64,000 nt of DNA from Candidatus Manganitrophus noduliformans (GCF_012184425.1 NZ_VTOW01000001.1:248001-312000), one strand, 5' to 3'; counted from the stretch's first letter, positions 1-8,015 are shown. Notes: a model not told the origin generated them from the letters alone. Program-made: numbers and translations.

Positions 1-1246
1 ACCACCAGACCTCCGGGCCGTACTTGTTTCTCTGGTTCCCGACGGTGGCCGCGCCGCCGGGGACTTCGCTCCCCGGCTCCCGCCCGTTCGGCTTGTTGTC
101 CATGAACCGGATCGTCGGGATAAAGAGATCGATCACATCGGCGACCCCCCCTTCGGCGGCGCTCTGGACGCTGGTGGTTACGGAGGATCGCAGATCCGGA
201 TCGGCCTGGTGGAGCGCGTCGGCCCGCCGCCGGATGGCGGCCCAGTCGGCCGCTTTCTTCGGCTCGTCAAAGGTGTACTGGAAGAGCCGGTCGAACCATC
301 CTTTCGATTTGAAGTGCTGCGCGTATTCCCGCAGAAAGGGGACATCTTCCCTATGATTAAAGTCGCGCGTCTGGATGGTCGTCTGCTTGGCGCCGGGAAG
401 TTTTCCGCCGGGGAGGGAGACGGTCCCGTCCAGGAAAGGACCGAACGCGGTATCGAACGGCGCCCAATTGATCTTCCCCCCGCTCATTCCCCCCATCGCT
501 TCGGGCGAGAGGAGATAGTTGTCCGAAATCCGGTGGAGGAGATTGGCTTTGGCATACATCTGGCTGAGCGCCACCGAGGCGCCGCCGGAGAGGCCGTGGC
601 CGGGCGCGAGGAGGCGGTGGTCGATCGAGTAGGCCGACTTCAGCGTGGAGACCGACGGCAGGGCGAAATCCCAGACGGTCAGCTCGATCGGGACAACCAG
701 GGGGGTCTGTCCGGTCGCCGTGACGGTGGCGGAGCCGCTGTAGACGCCGGCGGCGGCCGTGGGGGGAATATAAATTTCGATCCAGACCGGCTGGTTCCTT
801 CCGGCGGCCACGTTGAATGGGAAGGCGTTGCGCACCTCGCCGACGTATTCATCTTTTTTCGGAATCAGCGCATCGGGCCACTCTCCCGTTCCCCCCTGGA
901 GGGTCGAGGCGGTCTTTACATTGATGTAAGCCGCTTTGTAGATCATGACGCGATCGGTCGGGATCGTGTTGCCGCGGCCGTCGGCCAGATCGCTCACGGT
1001 TACATCGACACCCGAAAGAGGGCCGCTGCCCGCCGTCACCACCAGTTGGAACGATTCGAATTCATTTCGCGCCCCCTTCACGGTTGCGGAGAGCTGATCG
1101 GTTTTTGGGGGGGTATTGGGACGGATCTTCACGGTCGCATGATCGGTCCAGACGGTCATGGCGTTGGCCGCAGCGGACATCGCGAATAGAACAATAAAAA
1201 GGTGAAATACAATGCGGATGGGCGAAAAGCGCTTCTTTGTTTCCAT
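1..1246 (-). CDS. DUF4091 / GH123-like secreted protein (3' end off window)
   Basis: The frame reads from an ATG at 1246, preceded by GGAGG, without a stop to the window edge, giving about 415 residues. The N-terminus is basic then hydrophobic and ends in an Ala-rich stretch (SAAANA), a likely Sec signal peptide. Next come a beta-sandwich-like region and a segment with the motif YTFDEP. In the GH123/DUF4091 family the Asp-Glu of this FDEP motif lies at the active site, so a glycoside-hydrolase-like fold acting outside the cytoplasm is likely. The substrate cannot be told. The C-terminus is missing. A structured leader lies just upstream. The family call comes from the motif and overall reading, not from a search. 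Confidence 0.72.
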   Translation of the reverse strand, partial: METKKRFSPIRIVFHLFIVLFAMSAAANAMTVWTDHATVKIRPNTPPKTDQLSATVKGARNEFESFQLVVTAGSGPLSGVDVTVSDLADGRGNTIPTDRVMIYKAAYINVKTASTLQGGTGEWPDALIPKKDEYVGEVRNAFPFNVAAGRNQPVWIEIYIPPTAAAGVYSGSATVTATGQTPLVVPIELTVWDFALPSVSTLKSAYSIDHRLLAPGHGLSGGASVALSQMYAKANLLHRISDNYLLSPEAMGGMSGGKINWAPFDTAFGPFLDGTVSLPGGKLPGAKQTTIQTRDFNHREDVPFLREYAQHFKSKGWFDRLFQYTFDEPKKAADWAAIRRRADALHQADPDLRSSVTTSVQSAAEGGVADVIDLFIPTIRFMDNKPNGREPGSEVPGGAATVGNQRNKYGPEVWW

Positions 1247-1296
1247 ATTTCCTCCGGTCGATGGCAATCGATTTCAAGGCGATAATGCCTGAATTT

Positions 1297-1405
1297 AAAA
1301 ACAGGCGACCCTGGCGTGATCGAGGTGGCAGCCTCTCTCCCAGTTAGACAGAGAGGTCCGTTTTGAAGAGGCGTCCCTTCTCAGCGAGAAAGAACGCCTT
1401 TCACG
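1297..1405 (-). promoter_or_regulatory. Structured 5' leader resembling a c-di-GMP-I (GEMM) riboswitch
   Basis: On the minus strand this leader of the DUF4091 gene can fold as a three-way junction. The closing stem pairs 1401-1405 with 1315-1319. One arm pairs 1394-1398 with 1370-1374, with an inner stem of 1386-1390 and 1378-1382. The second arm pairs 1350-1356 with 1332-1338. The order of the short blocks AAGGC, GGGACGC, CGGACC and GGCTGCC resembles GEMM aptamers, but the usual GCAAAGCC block is altered. A weak 4-bp hairpin (1302-1313) followed by a U-run could be the expression platform. The pairings are visible in the sequence; the riboswitch identity is inferred. Confidence 0.45.
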
Positions 1406-1493
1406 GGGGTGGTTCGCTTTTTTTTGACGAGATATTGAGGGGGAAAAAATGAGTGGATCGATTGAAAGGTCCATTGAATCATCAATTGAATCG

Positions 1494-1883
1494 TCATGGG
1501 CTGCATTTCTCCATGGAGGACTCGATGAGGGCTCGGATGGTCGGCACCAGGGTGCGGACCATCTCCTCTTTGGCCAGAAAGGTCACGCCGAGCGTCTTCG
1601 CCTGCCGAACGAGTGTGGGATTCTCAGGGATCGTCAACGCCAGCAATCGGCTCTCCGGCGCCTGCGTTTTGAATTCTTTCCAGATCTTCGTCGCTTGTCT
1701 CCCTGAAGAGGCAAAATTAACGAGAATAATGTCGGGTTTGAACATCTCCAGGGCCATGATCGCCTCGGCTTCGCTTCTCGCCTCCCAGACAATTTCGATC
1801 TCCGGGGCGGTCCTCAGGAGACGCCGGAAGACCTGGATGATCCCTTCGTACTCCTCGACGATGAGCACTTTGATCTTTTTCAA
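1494..1883 (-). CDS. Degenerate response-regulator receiver domain
   Basis: This is a stand-alone receiver-like domain of 129 residues. The start chosen is a TTG at 1883 because GAGG lies 5 nt upstream; an upstream in-frame TTG at 1904 lacks a good ribosome site. The beta1 acidic pocket reads VEEYE. The strand that normally ends in the phosphorylated Asp reads ILVNF, with Asn at residue 56. The conserved Thr (LALT) and Lys (LAKEE, residue 105) remain. Known receivers without this Asp cannot be phosphorylated normally and act through constitutive or ligand-driven conformations. It lies between a REC-GGDEF-EAL gene and a GEMM-like leader, so a link to c-di-GMP signalling is possible but inferred. 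Confidence 0.75.
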   Translation of the reverse strand: MKKIKVLIVEEYEGIIQVFRRLLRTAPEIEIVWEARSEAEAIMALEMFKPDIILVNFASSGRQATKIWKEFKTQAPESRLLALTIPENPTLVRQAKTLGVTFLAKEEMVRTLVPTIRALIESSMEKCSP

Positions 1884-2113
1884 ACGAACCTCGTGACGTG
1901 GCAACCGCTTGCCCTAATCGGTTTGCAAGCCTACCAGATCTGGTTCAAATGACCATTGGGAAACGGCCCTAATTGACCTGAAAAAAGAGATGGATTGAGT
2001 GGCGGAGAAGGATGAAAAAGGATGGGGGAGTGACCCGAAAAATGCCGGGGAAATATGGAGGATAAATGGAAAGGGGGGAGCGGAAAGCCAGGCGCTTATC
2101 GATTCGCGCTCAA

Positions 2114-3853
2114 TTAAGTGATCCGCGATTCATCTTCTGAAGCGCTCTTCTTGTTTGCCCAGGGGGAGTCGGCGAGCCAGCCGAGGAGATCGGCCGGCGA
2201 GACCGGCCGGCTGATGTAGTAACCCTGCGCCGCATCGCACCCCCAGGCGACCAGCCGGTCGTAAATTTCCTGCGTCTCAATTCCCTCTGCGACGACCTTC
2301 AGACCGAGATTGTGGGCGAGATCGATCGTCGATCGGACGATCATCGCATCGTCTTTTTCGACCGCCATCTCTTTCACGAACGATTTATCGATCTTGATCT
2401 CATCGACCGGAAGTTTCTTGAGGTACCCCAAGGACGAGTAGCCGGTGCCGAAGTCGTCGATGGAAAGATGGACCTCCATCTTGCTCAGTTGATTCAAAAT
2501 TTCCATCGCGCGGGTCGGATCGGCCATGATGACGCTTTCGGTGATCTCAAGATGGAGCCATCCCGGTCCGAGGTCGTAGGCATGGAGCAGGCGCGCGACC
2601 TGATCGGGGAGCTGGGGGTCTTGCAGATTCCGGGCGGAAAGGTTGACCGCTACCGATAACTTCAATCCGGCTTGGTGCCAGGCATGGCACTGCGAGAGCG
2701 CCGCCTTGAGGACCCAGAGGGTCAGCGGTTTGATCAGCCCCCCCTGCTCCGAAAGGGGGATAAATTGATCGGGAGGGACGGTTCCGCGGGAGGGATGTTG
2801 CCATCGGACCAACGCCTCCACCCCGATGATCGACCGGCTCCGAAGATCAACCTTCGGCTGGTATTGCAGAAAAAGCTCGTTTCGATCGATGGCATGGCGC
2901 AGGTCCCCCATCAAGATCAGATGGCTTGAATTGTGCCGCTCGTGCTGCGGGGAGTAGACGGCATATCCCGTGCTCTGCTGCTTCGCTTCGTACATCGCCA
3001 TGTCGGCCCGGCGCAGGAGCGTATTGGCATCGTCTCCATGCTCCGGGAAGAGGGAAATTCCGATGCTCGTCCCCACCTCGAGCGACAGGCAGTCAACAAC
3101 GAACGGGGTTAAAAAATGTCTCAAAATCTTTTCCGCGGCCAGGATCGCCCCGTCGAGACCGATCGAGAGCAAAAGAACGGCAAATTCATCTCCTCCCAGC
3201 CGGGCGACCGTATCCGATTCACGAAGGACCTCCCGCAGGCGGGGCCCCACCTGCTGCAGCACCAGGTCGCCGTAGTGATGGCCCAGGATGTTATTGATCT
3301 CTTTAAACCGGTCGAGATCCATGACGAGAAGGGCGAGCGTTCTTTTGTCGCGCCGCGCCGCGAGGATCGCCTGCTGGAGGCGATCCTGAAGGAGGGTCCG
3401 GTTGGGCAGGTCGGTCAACGTATCGTAGTAGGCGAGATGCTGGATGGCCCGCTCGGTCCGTTTCTGTTCCTGCCGCAGCTCCGCCTCTTTCAGCTCCCGC
3501 GCCACCGCCGGAACCAGCCGCGATAAATTTCCCTTCAGGATAAAGTCATGGGCGCCCGCCTTCATCGTCGCCACGGCGGTCTCTTCCCCCTGGGAGCCGG
3601 TCACGATAATGCAAGGAAGATCGATTCCGCTCTCTCTCAAAACGGCCAGAACGACCGGCGCGCTGAAATCAGGCATATTGTAATCGGTGATGACAAGATC
3701 CCAGCTCTGTTTTCGAAGCGCGGCCCGCATGGCGGACTCCGTGTCGACCCGCTCGGAGTTTACCTGATAGCCGCCGCGTTCCAGCTCGCGGATCAGGAGC
3801 AATTTGTCTTCTTCCGAGTCTTCGATGAACAAGACCCGCAGGGGGCTTGGCAT
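2114..3853 (-). CDS. REC-GGDEF-EAL c-di-GMP signalling protein
   Basis: This 579-residue cytoplasmic protein has three domains. The N-terminal receiver keeps its phospho-acceptor (ITDYNMPD, Asp57). The central GGDEF domain (about 145-310) has an intact RLGGDEF site. The C-terminal EAL domain (about 325-570) has EALVRW, EITES, DDFGTGYSSL, KIDKSF and the GIET region. Both synthesis and hydrolysis of c-di-GMP are therefore chemically possible; in hybrids of this kind one activity usually dominates. The ATG at 3853 is preferred because GAGGT lies 7 nt upstream; a TTG 12 codons earlier has no such site. The degenerate receiver gene lies downstream on the same strand. Confidence 0.93.
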   Translation of the reverse strand: MPSPLRVLFIEDSEEDKLLLIRELERGGYQVNSERVDTESAMRAALRKQSWDLVITDYNMPDFSAPVVLAVLRESGIDLPCIIVTGSQGEETAVATMKAGAHDFILKGNLSRLVPAVARELKEAELRQEQKRTERAIQHLAYYDTLTDLPNRTLLQDRLQQAILAARRDKRTLALLVMDLDRFKEINNILGHHYGDLVLQQVGPRLREVLRESDTVARLGGDEFAVLLLSIGLDGAILAAEKILRHFLTPFVVDCLSLEVGTSIGISLFPEHGDDANTLLRRADMAMYEAKQQSTGYAVYSPQHERHNSSHLILMGDLRHAIDRNELFLQYQPKVDLRSRSIIGVEALVRWQHPSRGTVPPDQFIPLSEQGGLIKPLTLWVLKAALSQCHAWHQAGLKLSVAVNLSARNLQDPQLPDQVARLLHAYDLGPGWLHLEITESVIMADPTRAMEILNQLSKMEVHLSIDDFGTGYSSLGYLKKLPVDEIKIDKSFVKEMAVEKDDAMIVRSTIDLAHNLGLKVVAEGIETQEIYDRLVAWGCDAAQGYYISRPVSPADLLGWLADSPWANKKSASEDESRIT

Positions 3854-4193
3854 AATGGTGACCTCTTTATTCAGCGGCGCTTCATTCAAATAAAAGGAAG
3901 CCGACGGTCCTCATTGGCGCACCGCGCCAAAAGTGTCGCTCGACCAGATCCAGATTCTCCTTATGAAGGATCAGCAAATGATATCAGGAGGTATGTTGGA
4001 GCGGTTGAAGCGTGGCGTTTGCGGCCGGGAATTGAACTTTAGTATATCGTCCGGTTTTTCTACTGTCAATGAAGGGAAGCCTGGAGAGAACCCGTCGATA
4101 AAGGGATCAAGCGGGACGCGGCCGGGCAAGGGAGGGTTCAACATGTTGAACCCCACAGAAGATCTAACCGCCTGACTTGGCATCGAACCGGTA
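3854..4193. other. Intergenic region, no supported gene
   Basis: Short open frames on both strands here have no convincing ribosome site or recognisable protein. The region should contain the promoter of the REC-GGDEF-EAL gene on the minus strand. Its most distinct element is the 20-bp palindrome at 4134-4153. Confidence 0.6.
4134..4153. repeat. 20-bp perfect palindrome (GGGTTCAACATGTTGAACCC)
   Basis: The two halves are perfectly complementary with no spacer. It lies about 40 bp beyond the stop of the NmrA-like gene and about 280 bp upstream of the REC-GGDEF-EAL start. No U-run follows on either strand, so a standard terminator is unlikely. A dimeric regulator site or a palindromic repeat is possible. 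Confidence 0.5.
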
Positions 4194-5069
4194 TCAAGCC
4201 GCCTTGGGTTGAAGCCGCCGCTGATACGCTTCCGTCGTGACAAGCTCTCTGAACTTGGTCAGGGGGATCGCCCAGCGCTTCTCCAGCGCCGGGATGTCGA
4301 CGTTGTAGCCGACTTCGTTGAACCAGCGATACATCATCGCCGCATCTTGTCCGAGCTGCTGCTCCGCCTGATCGATCGGAAGTTGTTCATACCGAATCGG
4401 CGCGCCGATTTCCTTCCCCAAAAGTCCAAGCGCTTCGGGCATCGTCAGCGCGTCGCCCGCCAGATCGATCTCCTCCCTCAGGAACTCCTTCGGCCGGAGG
4501 AAGGCGGCCGCCGCGAAGGCGCCGAGATCGTCCAGCGCGATCATCTGGAGCGTTCGGTCGGGGGCGAGGGGAAGAACCACCTTTCTCTGTCGAATCGCAG
4601 GGAGCATCCAGGGGGCGGTGAAGTTCTCCATGAAGAAGACCGGCCGGAGGATCGTCGCCGGAAGACCGCTCTCCCGGAGATGCTGCTCGATCCGTCGCTT
4701 CGTATCGAAATGAGGAATCCCGGTTTTTTTATTCGCGCTTCCGACAGAGCTGAAGACCAGATGGGCGACCCCCGCCGCTTGAGCGGCATCCACCATCTCG
4801 ATCCCCTGCCGAACCTCCGCTTCCAGTCCCGCCTCAAAAGGGGTCGTGACGAGGAAGACCCTTCGCACCCCCCGCAAGGCCGGCTTGAGCGATGCCTTGT
4901 CGGTGAGATCGCCGGCCGCCACCTCGGCCCCCAACTTCTTCAATGCATCGGCTTTGGCAGGGTGCCGAGTCAGCGCGCGGACCCTTTCTCCCTGCTGCAA
5001 TAGATACCGCGCCACAATCCCTCCCTGCTGCCCCGTCGCCCCTGTGACAAGAATCGGTCCTTCCGCCAT
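4194..5069 (-). CDS. NmrA-family NAD(P)-binding protein
   Basis: This 291-residue protein opens with the Rossmann motif GATGQQGG close to the N-terminus, as in the NmrA/atypical SDR group. It continues with HLVFSSVGSANK and a C-terminal region typical of NAD(P)H-sensing or quinone/alcohol oxidoreductase-like members. Most members lack the classical YxxxK catalytic pair and none is evident here, so a redox-sensing role is as likely as catalysis. The ATG at 5069 has GGAGG at 5-nt spacing; the open frame extends further upstream without a ribosome site. It lies 50 bp downstream of the HtrA-like gene on the same strand. Confidence 0.82.
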   Translation of the reverse strand: MAEGPILVTGATGQQGGIVARYLLQQGERVRALTRHPAKADALKKLGAEVAAGDLTDKASLKPALRGVRRVFLVTTPFEAGLEAEVRQGIEMVDAAQAAGVAHLVFSSVGSANKKTGIPHFDTKRRIEQHLRESGLPATILRPVFFMENFTAPWMLPAIRQRKVVLPLAPDRTLQMIALDDLGAFAAAAFLRPKEFLREEIDLAGDALTMPEALGLLGKEIGAPIRYEQLPIDQAEQQLGQDAAMMYRWFNEVGYNVDIPALEKRWAIPLTKFRELVTTEAYQRRLQPKAA

Positions 5070-5119
5070 GGTTGCCTCCATGAATATTCGACTTATCTTT
5101 CGGACTTCGGATGAATGGC

Positions 5120-6175
5120 TTAAGGCGCTTCCGCCGGAACCACCTCCAGCCGCTGCCGCTCGATCCCGCGCAGAACCGCCAGGGTCGCCTTGTTGCCGAT
5201 CGGCCACTCCGCCAGAAATCGGTGGAGATCATCGACACTCATGACGATCCGCTCGTTGATCGAAAGAATCAGATCCCCTTCGCGAAGGCCGGCCCGCGCG
5301 CCCGGCCCGCTCGGTTCGACGGAGATCACCTCCACGGCATGGGACTGATTTAAGTGGAGGGCCCGTGTCAGCCGTCGGTCCAGCGGTCGTTGCTGGCCGC
5401 CGATCGCCAGGAGGCCGCGCCGGACGCGGCCGTGCCGGAGCAGCTGCGGGATGACCCACTTCGCGGTGTCGATCGGAACAGAAAAACTGATTCCCTGCGC
5501 CATCCGGATGATCGCCGTATTGACCCCGATCACACGGCCGCGCGAGTCGACCAGCGGCCCCCCGGAATTGCCCGGATTGAGCGGAACGTCGGTCTGGATG
5601 ATCTCTTCGATCAAACGTCCGCTCACGCCGCGCAGCGATCTTCCCAGGGCGCTCACGACCCCGGTCGAAACGGTCGATTGGAATCCCAACGGGTTTCCGA
5701 TGGCGATGACGAGCTGGCCGACCCGCAGCGAACGGGAGTCGCCGAAAGAAGCGTAGGGAAGGCCGAAGGCGTCGATCCGGATCACCGCCAGATCGGTCGA
5801 GGGGTCTTCACCGACGAGGGTCGCCCCGAATTTGCGGCCGTCGGTCATCATCACCTCCAACCGGCTTGCCTTGTGGACCACATGGCTGTTGGTCAAAATG
5901 TAACCGTCCGGCGTGAAGATCACCCCGGAGCCGGCCCCGGTCATCTCCAATTTCAGGCCTCGAGCCGATCCGCCGATCATCACGCTCACCACGGCGGGTC
6001 CGACCCCGTCGACGACGTTGATCACCGCCCGCGAATAGGCATCGAGCAGCTCCAGATCGGAGCGCTCCACCGGGTCGGCGGCGGAACTCTCGGCCCCGGC
6101 CACATCCTTCTCTCTCACCGTTCCATCCTCGGTTTTTTCATATTCGTCGGCGACAATTTCTTCTGTCTCAATCAT
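5120..6175 (-). CDS. HtrA/DegP-like trypsin-type serine protease with one PDZ domain
   Basis: The 351-residue protein has a complete trypsin-fold triad: His98 in TNSHVV, Asp128 in STDLAV and Ser204 in PGNSGGP. A single C-terminal PDZ domain follows (about 255-340). The first 40 residues are acidic, with no signal peptide or membrane segment. This differs from classical periplasmic DegP and points to a cytoplasmic location or an unrecognised export route. GGAGG lies 6 nt upstream of the ATG. The known role of the family is quality control or regulated proteolysis. It may be co-transcribed with the downstream NmrA-like gene; the pirin gene 54 bp upstream is on the same strand. Confidence 0.9.
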   Translation of the reverse strand: MIETEEIVADEYEKTEDGTVREKDVAGAESSAADPVERSDLELLDAYSRAVINVVDGVGPAVVSVMIGGSARGLKLEMTGAGSGVIFTPDGYILTNSHVVHKASRLEVMMTDGRKFGATLVGEDPSTDLAVIRIDAFGLPYASFGDSRSLRVGQLVIAIGNPLGFQSTVSTGVVSALGRSLRGVSGRLIEEIIQTDVPLNPGNSGGPLVDSRGRVIGVNTAIIRMAQGISFSVPIDTAKWVIPQLLRHGRVRRGLLAIGGQQRPLDRRLTRALHLNQSHAVEVISVEPSGPGARAGLREGDLILSINERIVMSVDDLHRFLAEWPIGNKATLAVLRGIERQRLEVVPAEAP

Positions 6176-6228
6176 CTTATCCTCCTTCTTCTGAAGGGGT
6201 CAATGTGAAGCGCTCTTAAATTTGGAAT

Positions 6229-6960
6229 TTACGGCGCGCTTTGCGGATTCATCTCCCAAATGAGGATCTCCGCGCCGGAGGCCAGATCGGCCGTGACGGC
6301 GGGTGTCCCGGCGGCGGTCAGCCGGACCGCATCCCCTTTTTCGAGCCTCCCCGCCCCTTCCAACGTCACCGCTCCCTTTGGAACAAAGAGGTGAAGATAG
6401 GGGGCCTCCGGAAGGCGGACCGACTCTCCCGGTTTGAGCCTCCCTCCCCAGAGGACCGCTCCCTTTTGACCGATCCGGATCGCCGCCTGGTGTCCCCGAC
6501 CCGATGCGATCGGGACCAGCCCGCCGCGATCGAGCTCGCGATTGATGTCGAGCTGTTCATACGACGGATCGATCGCCTCGGTGTCGGGAAGAACCCACAT
6601 CTGGACGAAATGAACTTCGCGATCGCCGCTCGGGTTCATTTCTGAATGCCAGATCCCCCGCCCCGCGCTCATCCGCTGCGCCAGCCCCGGATAGATGATC
6701 CCGGCATTCCCGAGGGTGTCTTTGTGCTCCAGCTCGCCGTCGAGCACCCAGGTGACGATCTCCATGTCTTGATGCGGATGGGTCTGAAAGCCGGTGCCGG
6801 GCCGGACGATGTCGTCGTTATTGACCAAGAGCAGCCCATGGTGGGTGTTCTTCGGATCGTAATGATGGCCGAAGCTGAAGCTGTGGCGAGACTCAAGCCA
6901 GGGGATCTCGGTCTGAAATCGCTCTTTGCTCCGTCGAATATCGATGTTTGTTCGAATCAT
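6229..6960 (-). CDS. Pirin family protein
   Basis: This 243-residue bicupin has the pirin N-terminal signature: SRHSFSFGHHYDPKN, then FQTHPHQDME, then HSEMNPS. These supply the His/His/His/Glu metal ligands of the N-terminal cupin. Bacterial pirins bind Fe or other divalent metals, and some have quercetinase activity or modulate redox enzymes and transcription. The ATG at 6960 is chosen because GGAGG lies close upstream and the protein then starts at the usual pirin position. The upstream MarR-type gene runs 68 bp into this one, implying translational coupling. Substrate unknown. Confidence 0.9.
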   Translation of the reverse strand: MIRTNIDIRRSKERFQTEIPWLESRHSFSFGHHYDPKNTHHGLLLVNNDDIVRPGTGFQTHPHQDMEIVTWVLDGELEHKDTLGNAGIIYPGLAQRMSAGRGIWHSEMNPSGDREVHFVQMWVLPDTEAIDPSYEQLDINRELDRGGLVPIASGRGHQAAIRIGQKGAVLWGGRLKPGESVRLPEAPYLHLFVPKGAVTLEGAGRLEKGDAVRLTAAGTPAVTADLASGAEILIWEMNPQSAP

Positions 6961-7468
6961 TTTTTCCCTCCTTGGGGGCGGGAGGCGTCGCATCCTTGCC
7001 TCCTGCTCCCGTTCGGATCTCTCCATCCGATCCCTTCCCCAATTTTTTGCAGAGCCGGCCGAGCGCCTTCTGTTCGCTTTCGGTCAACACTTGCATCTCC
7101 CGGACCAGGGCCTCCAGATGTTTCGGAAAGATCTTCTGAATCAGTTGTCGTCCCTCCTTGGTCAGGTGGAGGGTGATAAATCGGCGATCTTCTCCCCGCT
7201 CCCGCCGGACGAGCCCACTTCGCTCCAGATTATCGACGACCATGGTGATGTTGCCGCCGCTCCGGAGGAGTTTCCTCCCCAGCTCGCTCTGGCAGAGCGG
7301 CCCGAGATGAAGCAGCACCTCCAGGGCGCCGAACTGGCCGGAGGTCAGCCCGGTGGAAGCGAGGATCGGGCTCAAGCGGGAGCTGAGCGAATCGGCCGCC
7401 CGCATCAATTTGATAAAGGTGTCGAGGGCGGTGACTTCTTCCCGTGTTCCGCGATAGTGTGTTCCCAT
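6893..7468 (-). CDS. MarR family transcriptional regulator
   Basis: The 191-residue product carries a winged helix-turn-helix of the MarR type (LTSGQFGALEVLLHLGPL, SELGRKLLRSGGNITMVVDNLE, GEDRRFITLHLTKEGR). MarR proteins are dimers that repress nearby genes until a phenolic ligand or oxidant releases them. About 50 C-terminal residues form a polar tail beyond the usual MarR end, and this tail overlaps the pirin start by 68 bp. The tail may reflect loss of an earlier stop codon. An inverted repeat 40 bp upstream (7508-7521) is a likely autoregulatory operator. The pairing suggests the regulator controls the pirin gene. Confidence 0.9.
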   Translation of the reverse strand: MGTHYRGTREEVTALDTFIKLMRAADSLSSRLSPILASTGLTSGQFGALEVLLHLGPLCQSELGRKLLRSGGNITMVVDNLERSGLVRRERGEDRRFITLHLTKEGRQLIQKIFPKHLEALVREMQVLTESEQKALGRLCKKLGKGSDGEIRTGAGGKDATPPAPKEGKNDSNKHRYSTEQRAISDRDPLA

Positions 7469-7507
7469 GAACCGCCAGACCAGTGTTTTAAATTTGAATC
7501 ATTTAAT

Positions 7508-7521
7508 ATTGAAGTATCAAT
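7508..7521. promoter_or_regulatory. Probable MarR operator
   Basis: The inverted repeat ATTGA-AGTA-TCAAT lies in an AT-rich stretch starting 40 bp upstream of the MarR start codon, where the promoter should be. Size and symmetry fit a MarR dimer site. The regulator-site match is inferred from position. Confidence 0.5.
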
Positions 7522-7595
7522 GAATATAAATCGCCCCGTTCCGGTTGTCAAGGGGCGAGGCTGCTTCACGATATTTAGTGTTTAGAATGTATGAG

Positions 7596-7646
7596 GGGCG
7601 ACCCGATGGGTCGCCCGAGGCGGGAAGGGCAAGTCACCACTTGCCC
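7596..7646. repeat. Two tandem REP-like hairpins
   Basis: The first hairpin has a perfect 9-bp stem (GGGCGACCC, loop GAT, GGGTCGCCC) at 7596-7616. The second has an 8-bp stem (GGGCAAGT, loop CACC, ACTTGCCC) at 7627-7646. Neither is followed by a U-run on the plus strand. They lie between divergent transcription units, which fits an extragenic palindromic repeat family rather than a terminator. Confidence 0.65.
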
Positions 7647-7691
7647 CTACGGCAAACCGATTTTCCTTCGACATCTCGCAAAGAAAGGGGT

Positions 7692-7739
7692 TGACAGAAG
7701 AGGTCATTAGACGTATTATTCATTTATAATTGTACGTCA
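7692..7739 (+). promoter_or_regulatory. Toxin-antitoxin promoter and operator
   Basis: The -35 TTGACA (7692-7697) and -10 TATTAT (7715-7720) are separated by exactly 17 bp. An inverted repeat, GACGTA at 7711-7716 and TACGTC at 7734-7739, straddles the -10 and the start-site region. This is the usual arrangement for autorepression by a ribbon-helix-helix antitoxin or its complex. Confidence 0.75.
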
Positions 7740-7754
7740 GAAAGGAGACAGGCG

Positions 7755-8015
7755 TTGCAGACGAAATTGACGCTTCGTTTAGACAAAACACTCATCAGAA
7801 AAGCAAAAATCTGGGCGAAGAAGCGGGATATTTCGTTGTCGCAAGCGGTGGCCGAATTCTTCTCTCAGGTTGCGGAGGAAGAAAAGGGGAAAACCCCCGA
7901 ACTGAGTCCCTGGACCCGCCGGCTCTCGGGAGCGGCTTCCGGAAAGGGGAAGCCTCCTACAGACGAGGAAATCCGGCGGGAGCGGCTGGAGGCGCTTGAG
8001 GCCAAACACCGATGA
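7755..8015 (+). CDS. DUF6364-type ribbon-helix-helix antitoxin
   Basis: The 86-residue protein begins QTKLTLRLDKTLIRKAK, a beta strand followed by helix A, then ISLSQAVAEFF. This is the ribbon-helix-helix layout of DUF6364/CopG-like antitoxins. The C-terminal half is charged and probably disordered, as expected for the part that wraps the toxin. The TTG start is supported by AAAGGAG 7 nt upstream. The stop overlaps the PIN-domain toxin start by 4 bp (ATGA), giving coupled translation with antitoxin first. It probably represses its own promoter through the inverted repeat at 7711-7739. Confidence 0.85.
   Translation: MQTKLTLRLDKTLIRKAKIWAKKRDISLSQAVAEFFSQVAEEEKGKTPELSPWTRRLSGAASGKGKPPTDEEIRRERLEALEAKHR

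Noticed and set aside
209-1189. 326-codon open frame on the plus strand
   Set aside because: It is antisense to the DUF4091 gene, which has a signal peptide, a ribosome site and the FDEP motif; the plus-strand protein is Arg/Gly-rich, typical of an antisense shadow in GC-rich DNA.
3933-4243. Short open frames on both strands in the gap upstream of the REC-GGDEF-EAL gene
   Set aside because: Neither has a convincing ribosome site or composition; the 20-bp palindrome explains some of the shared residues in both strands.
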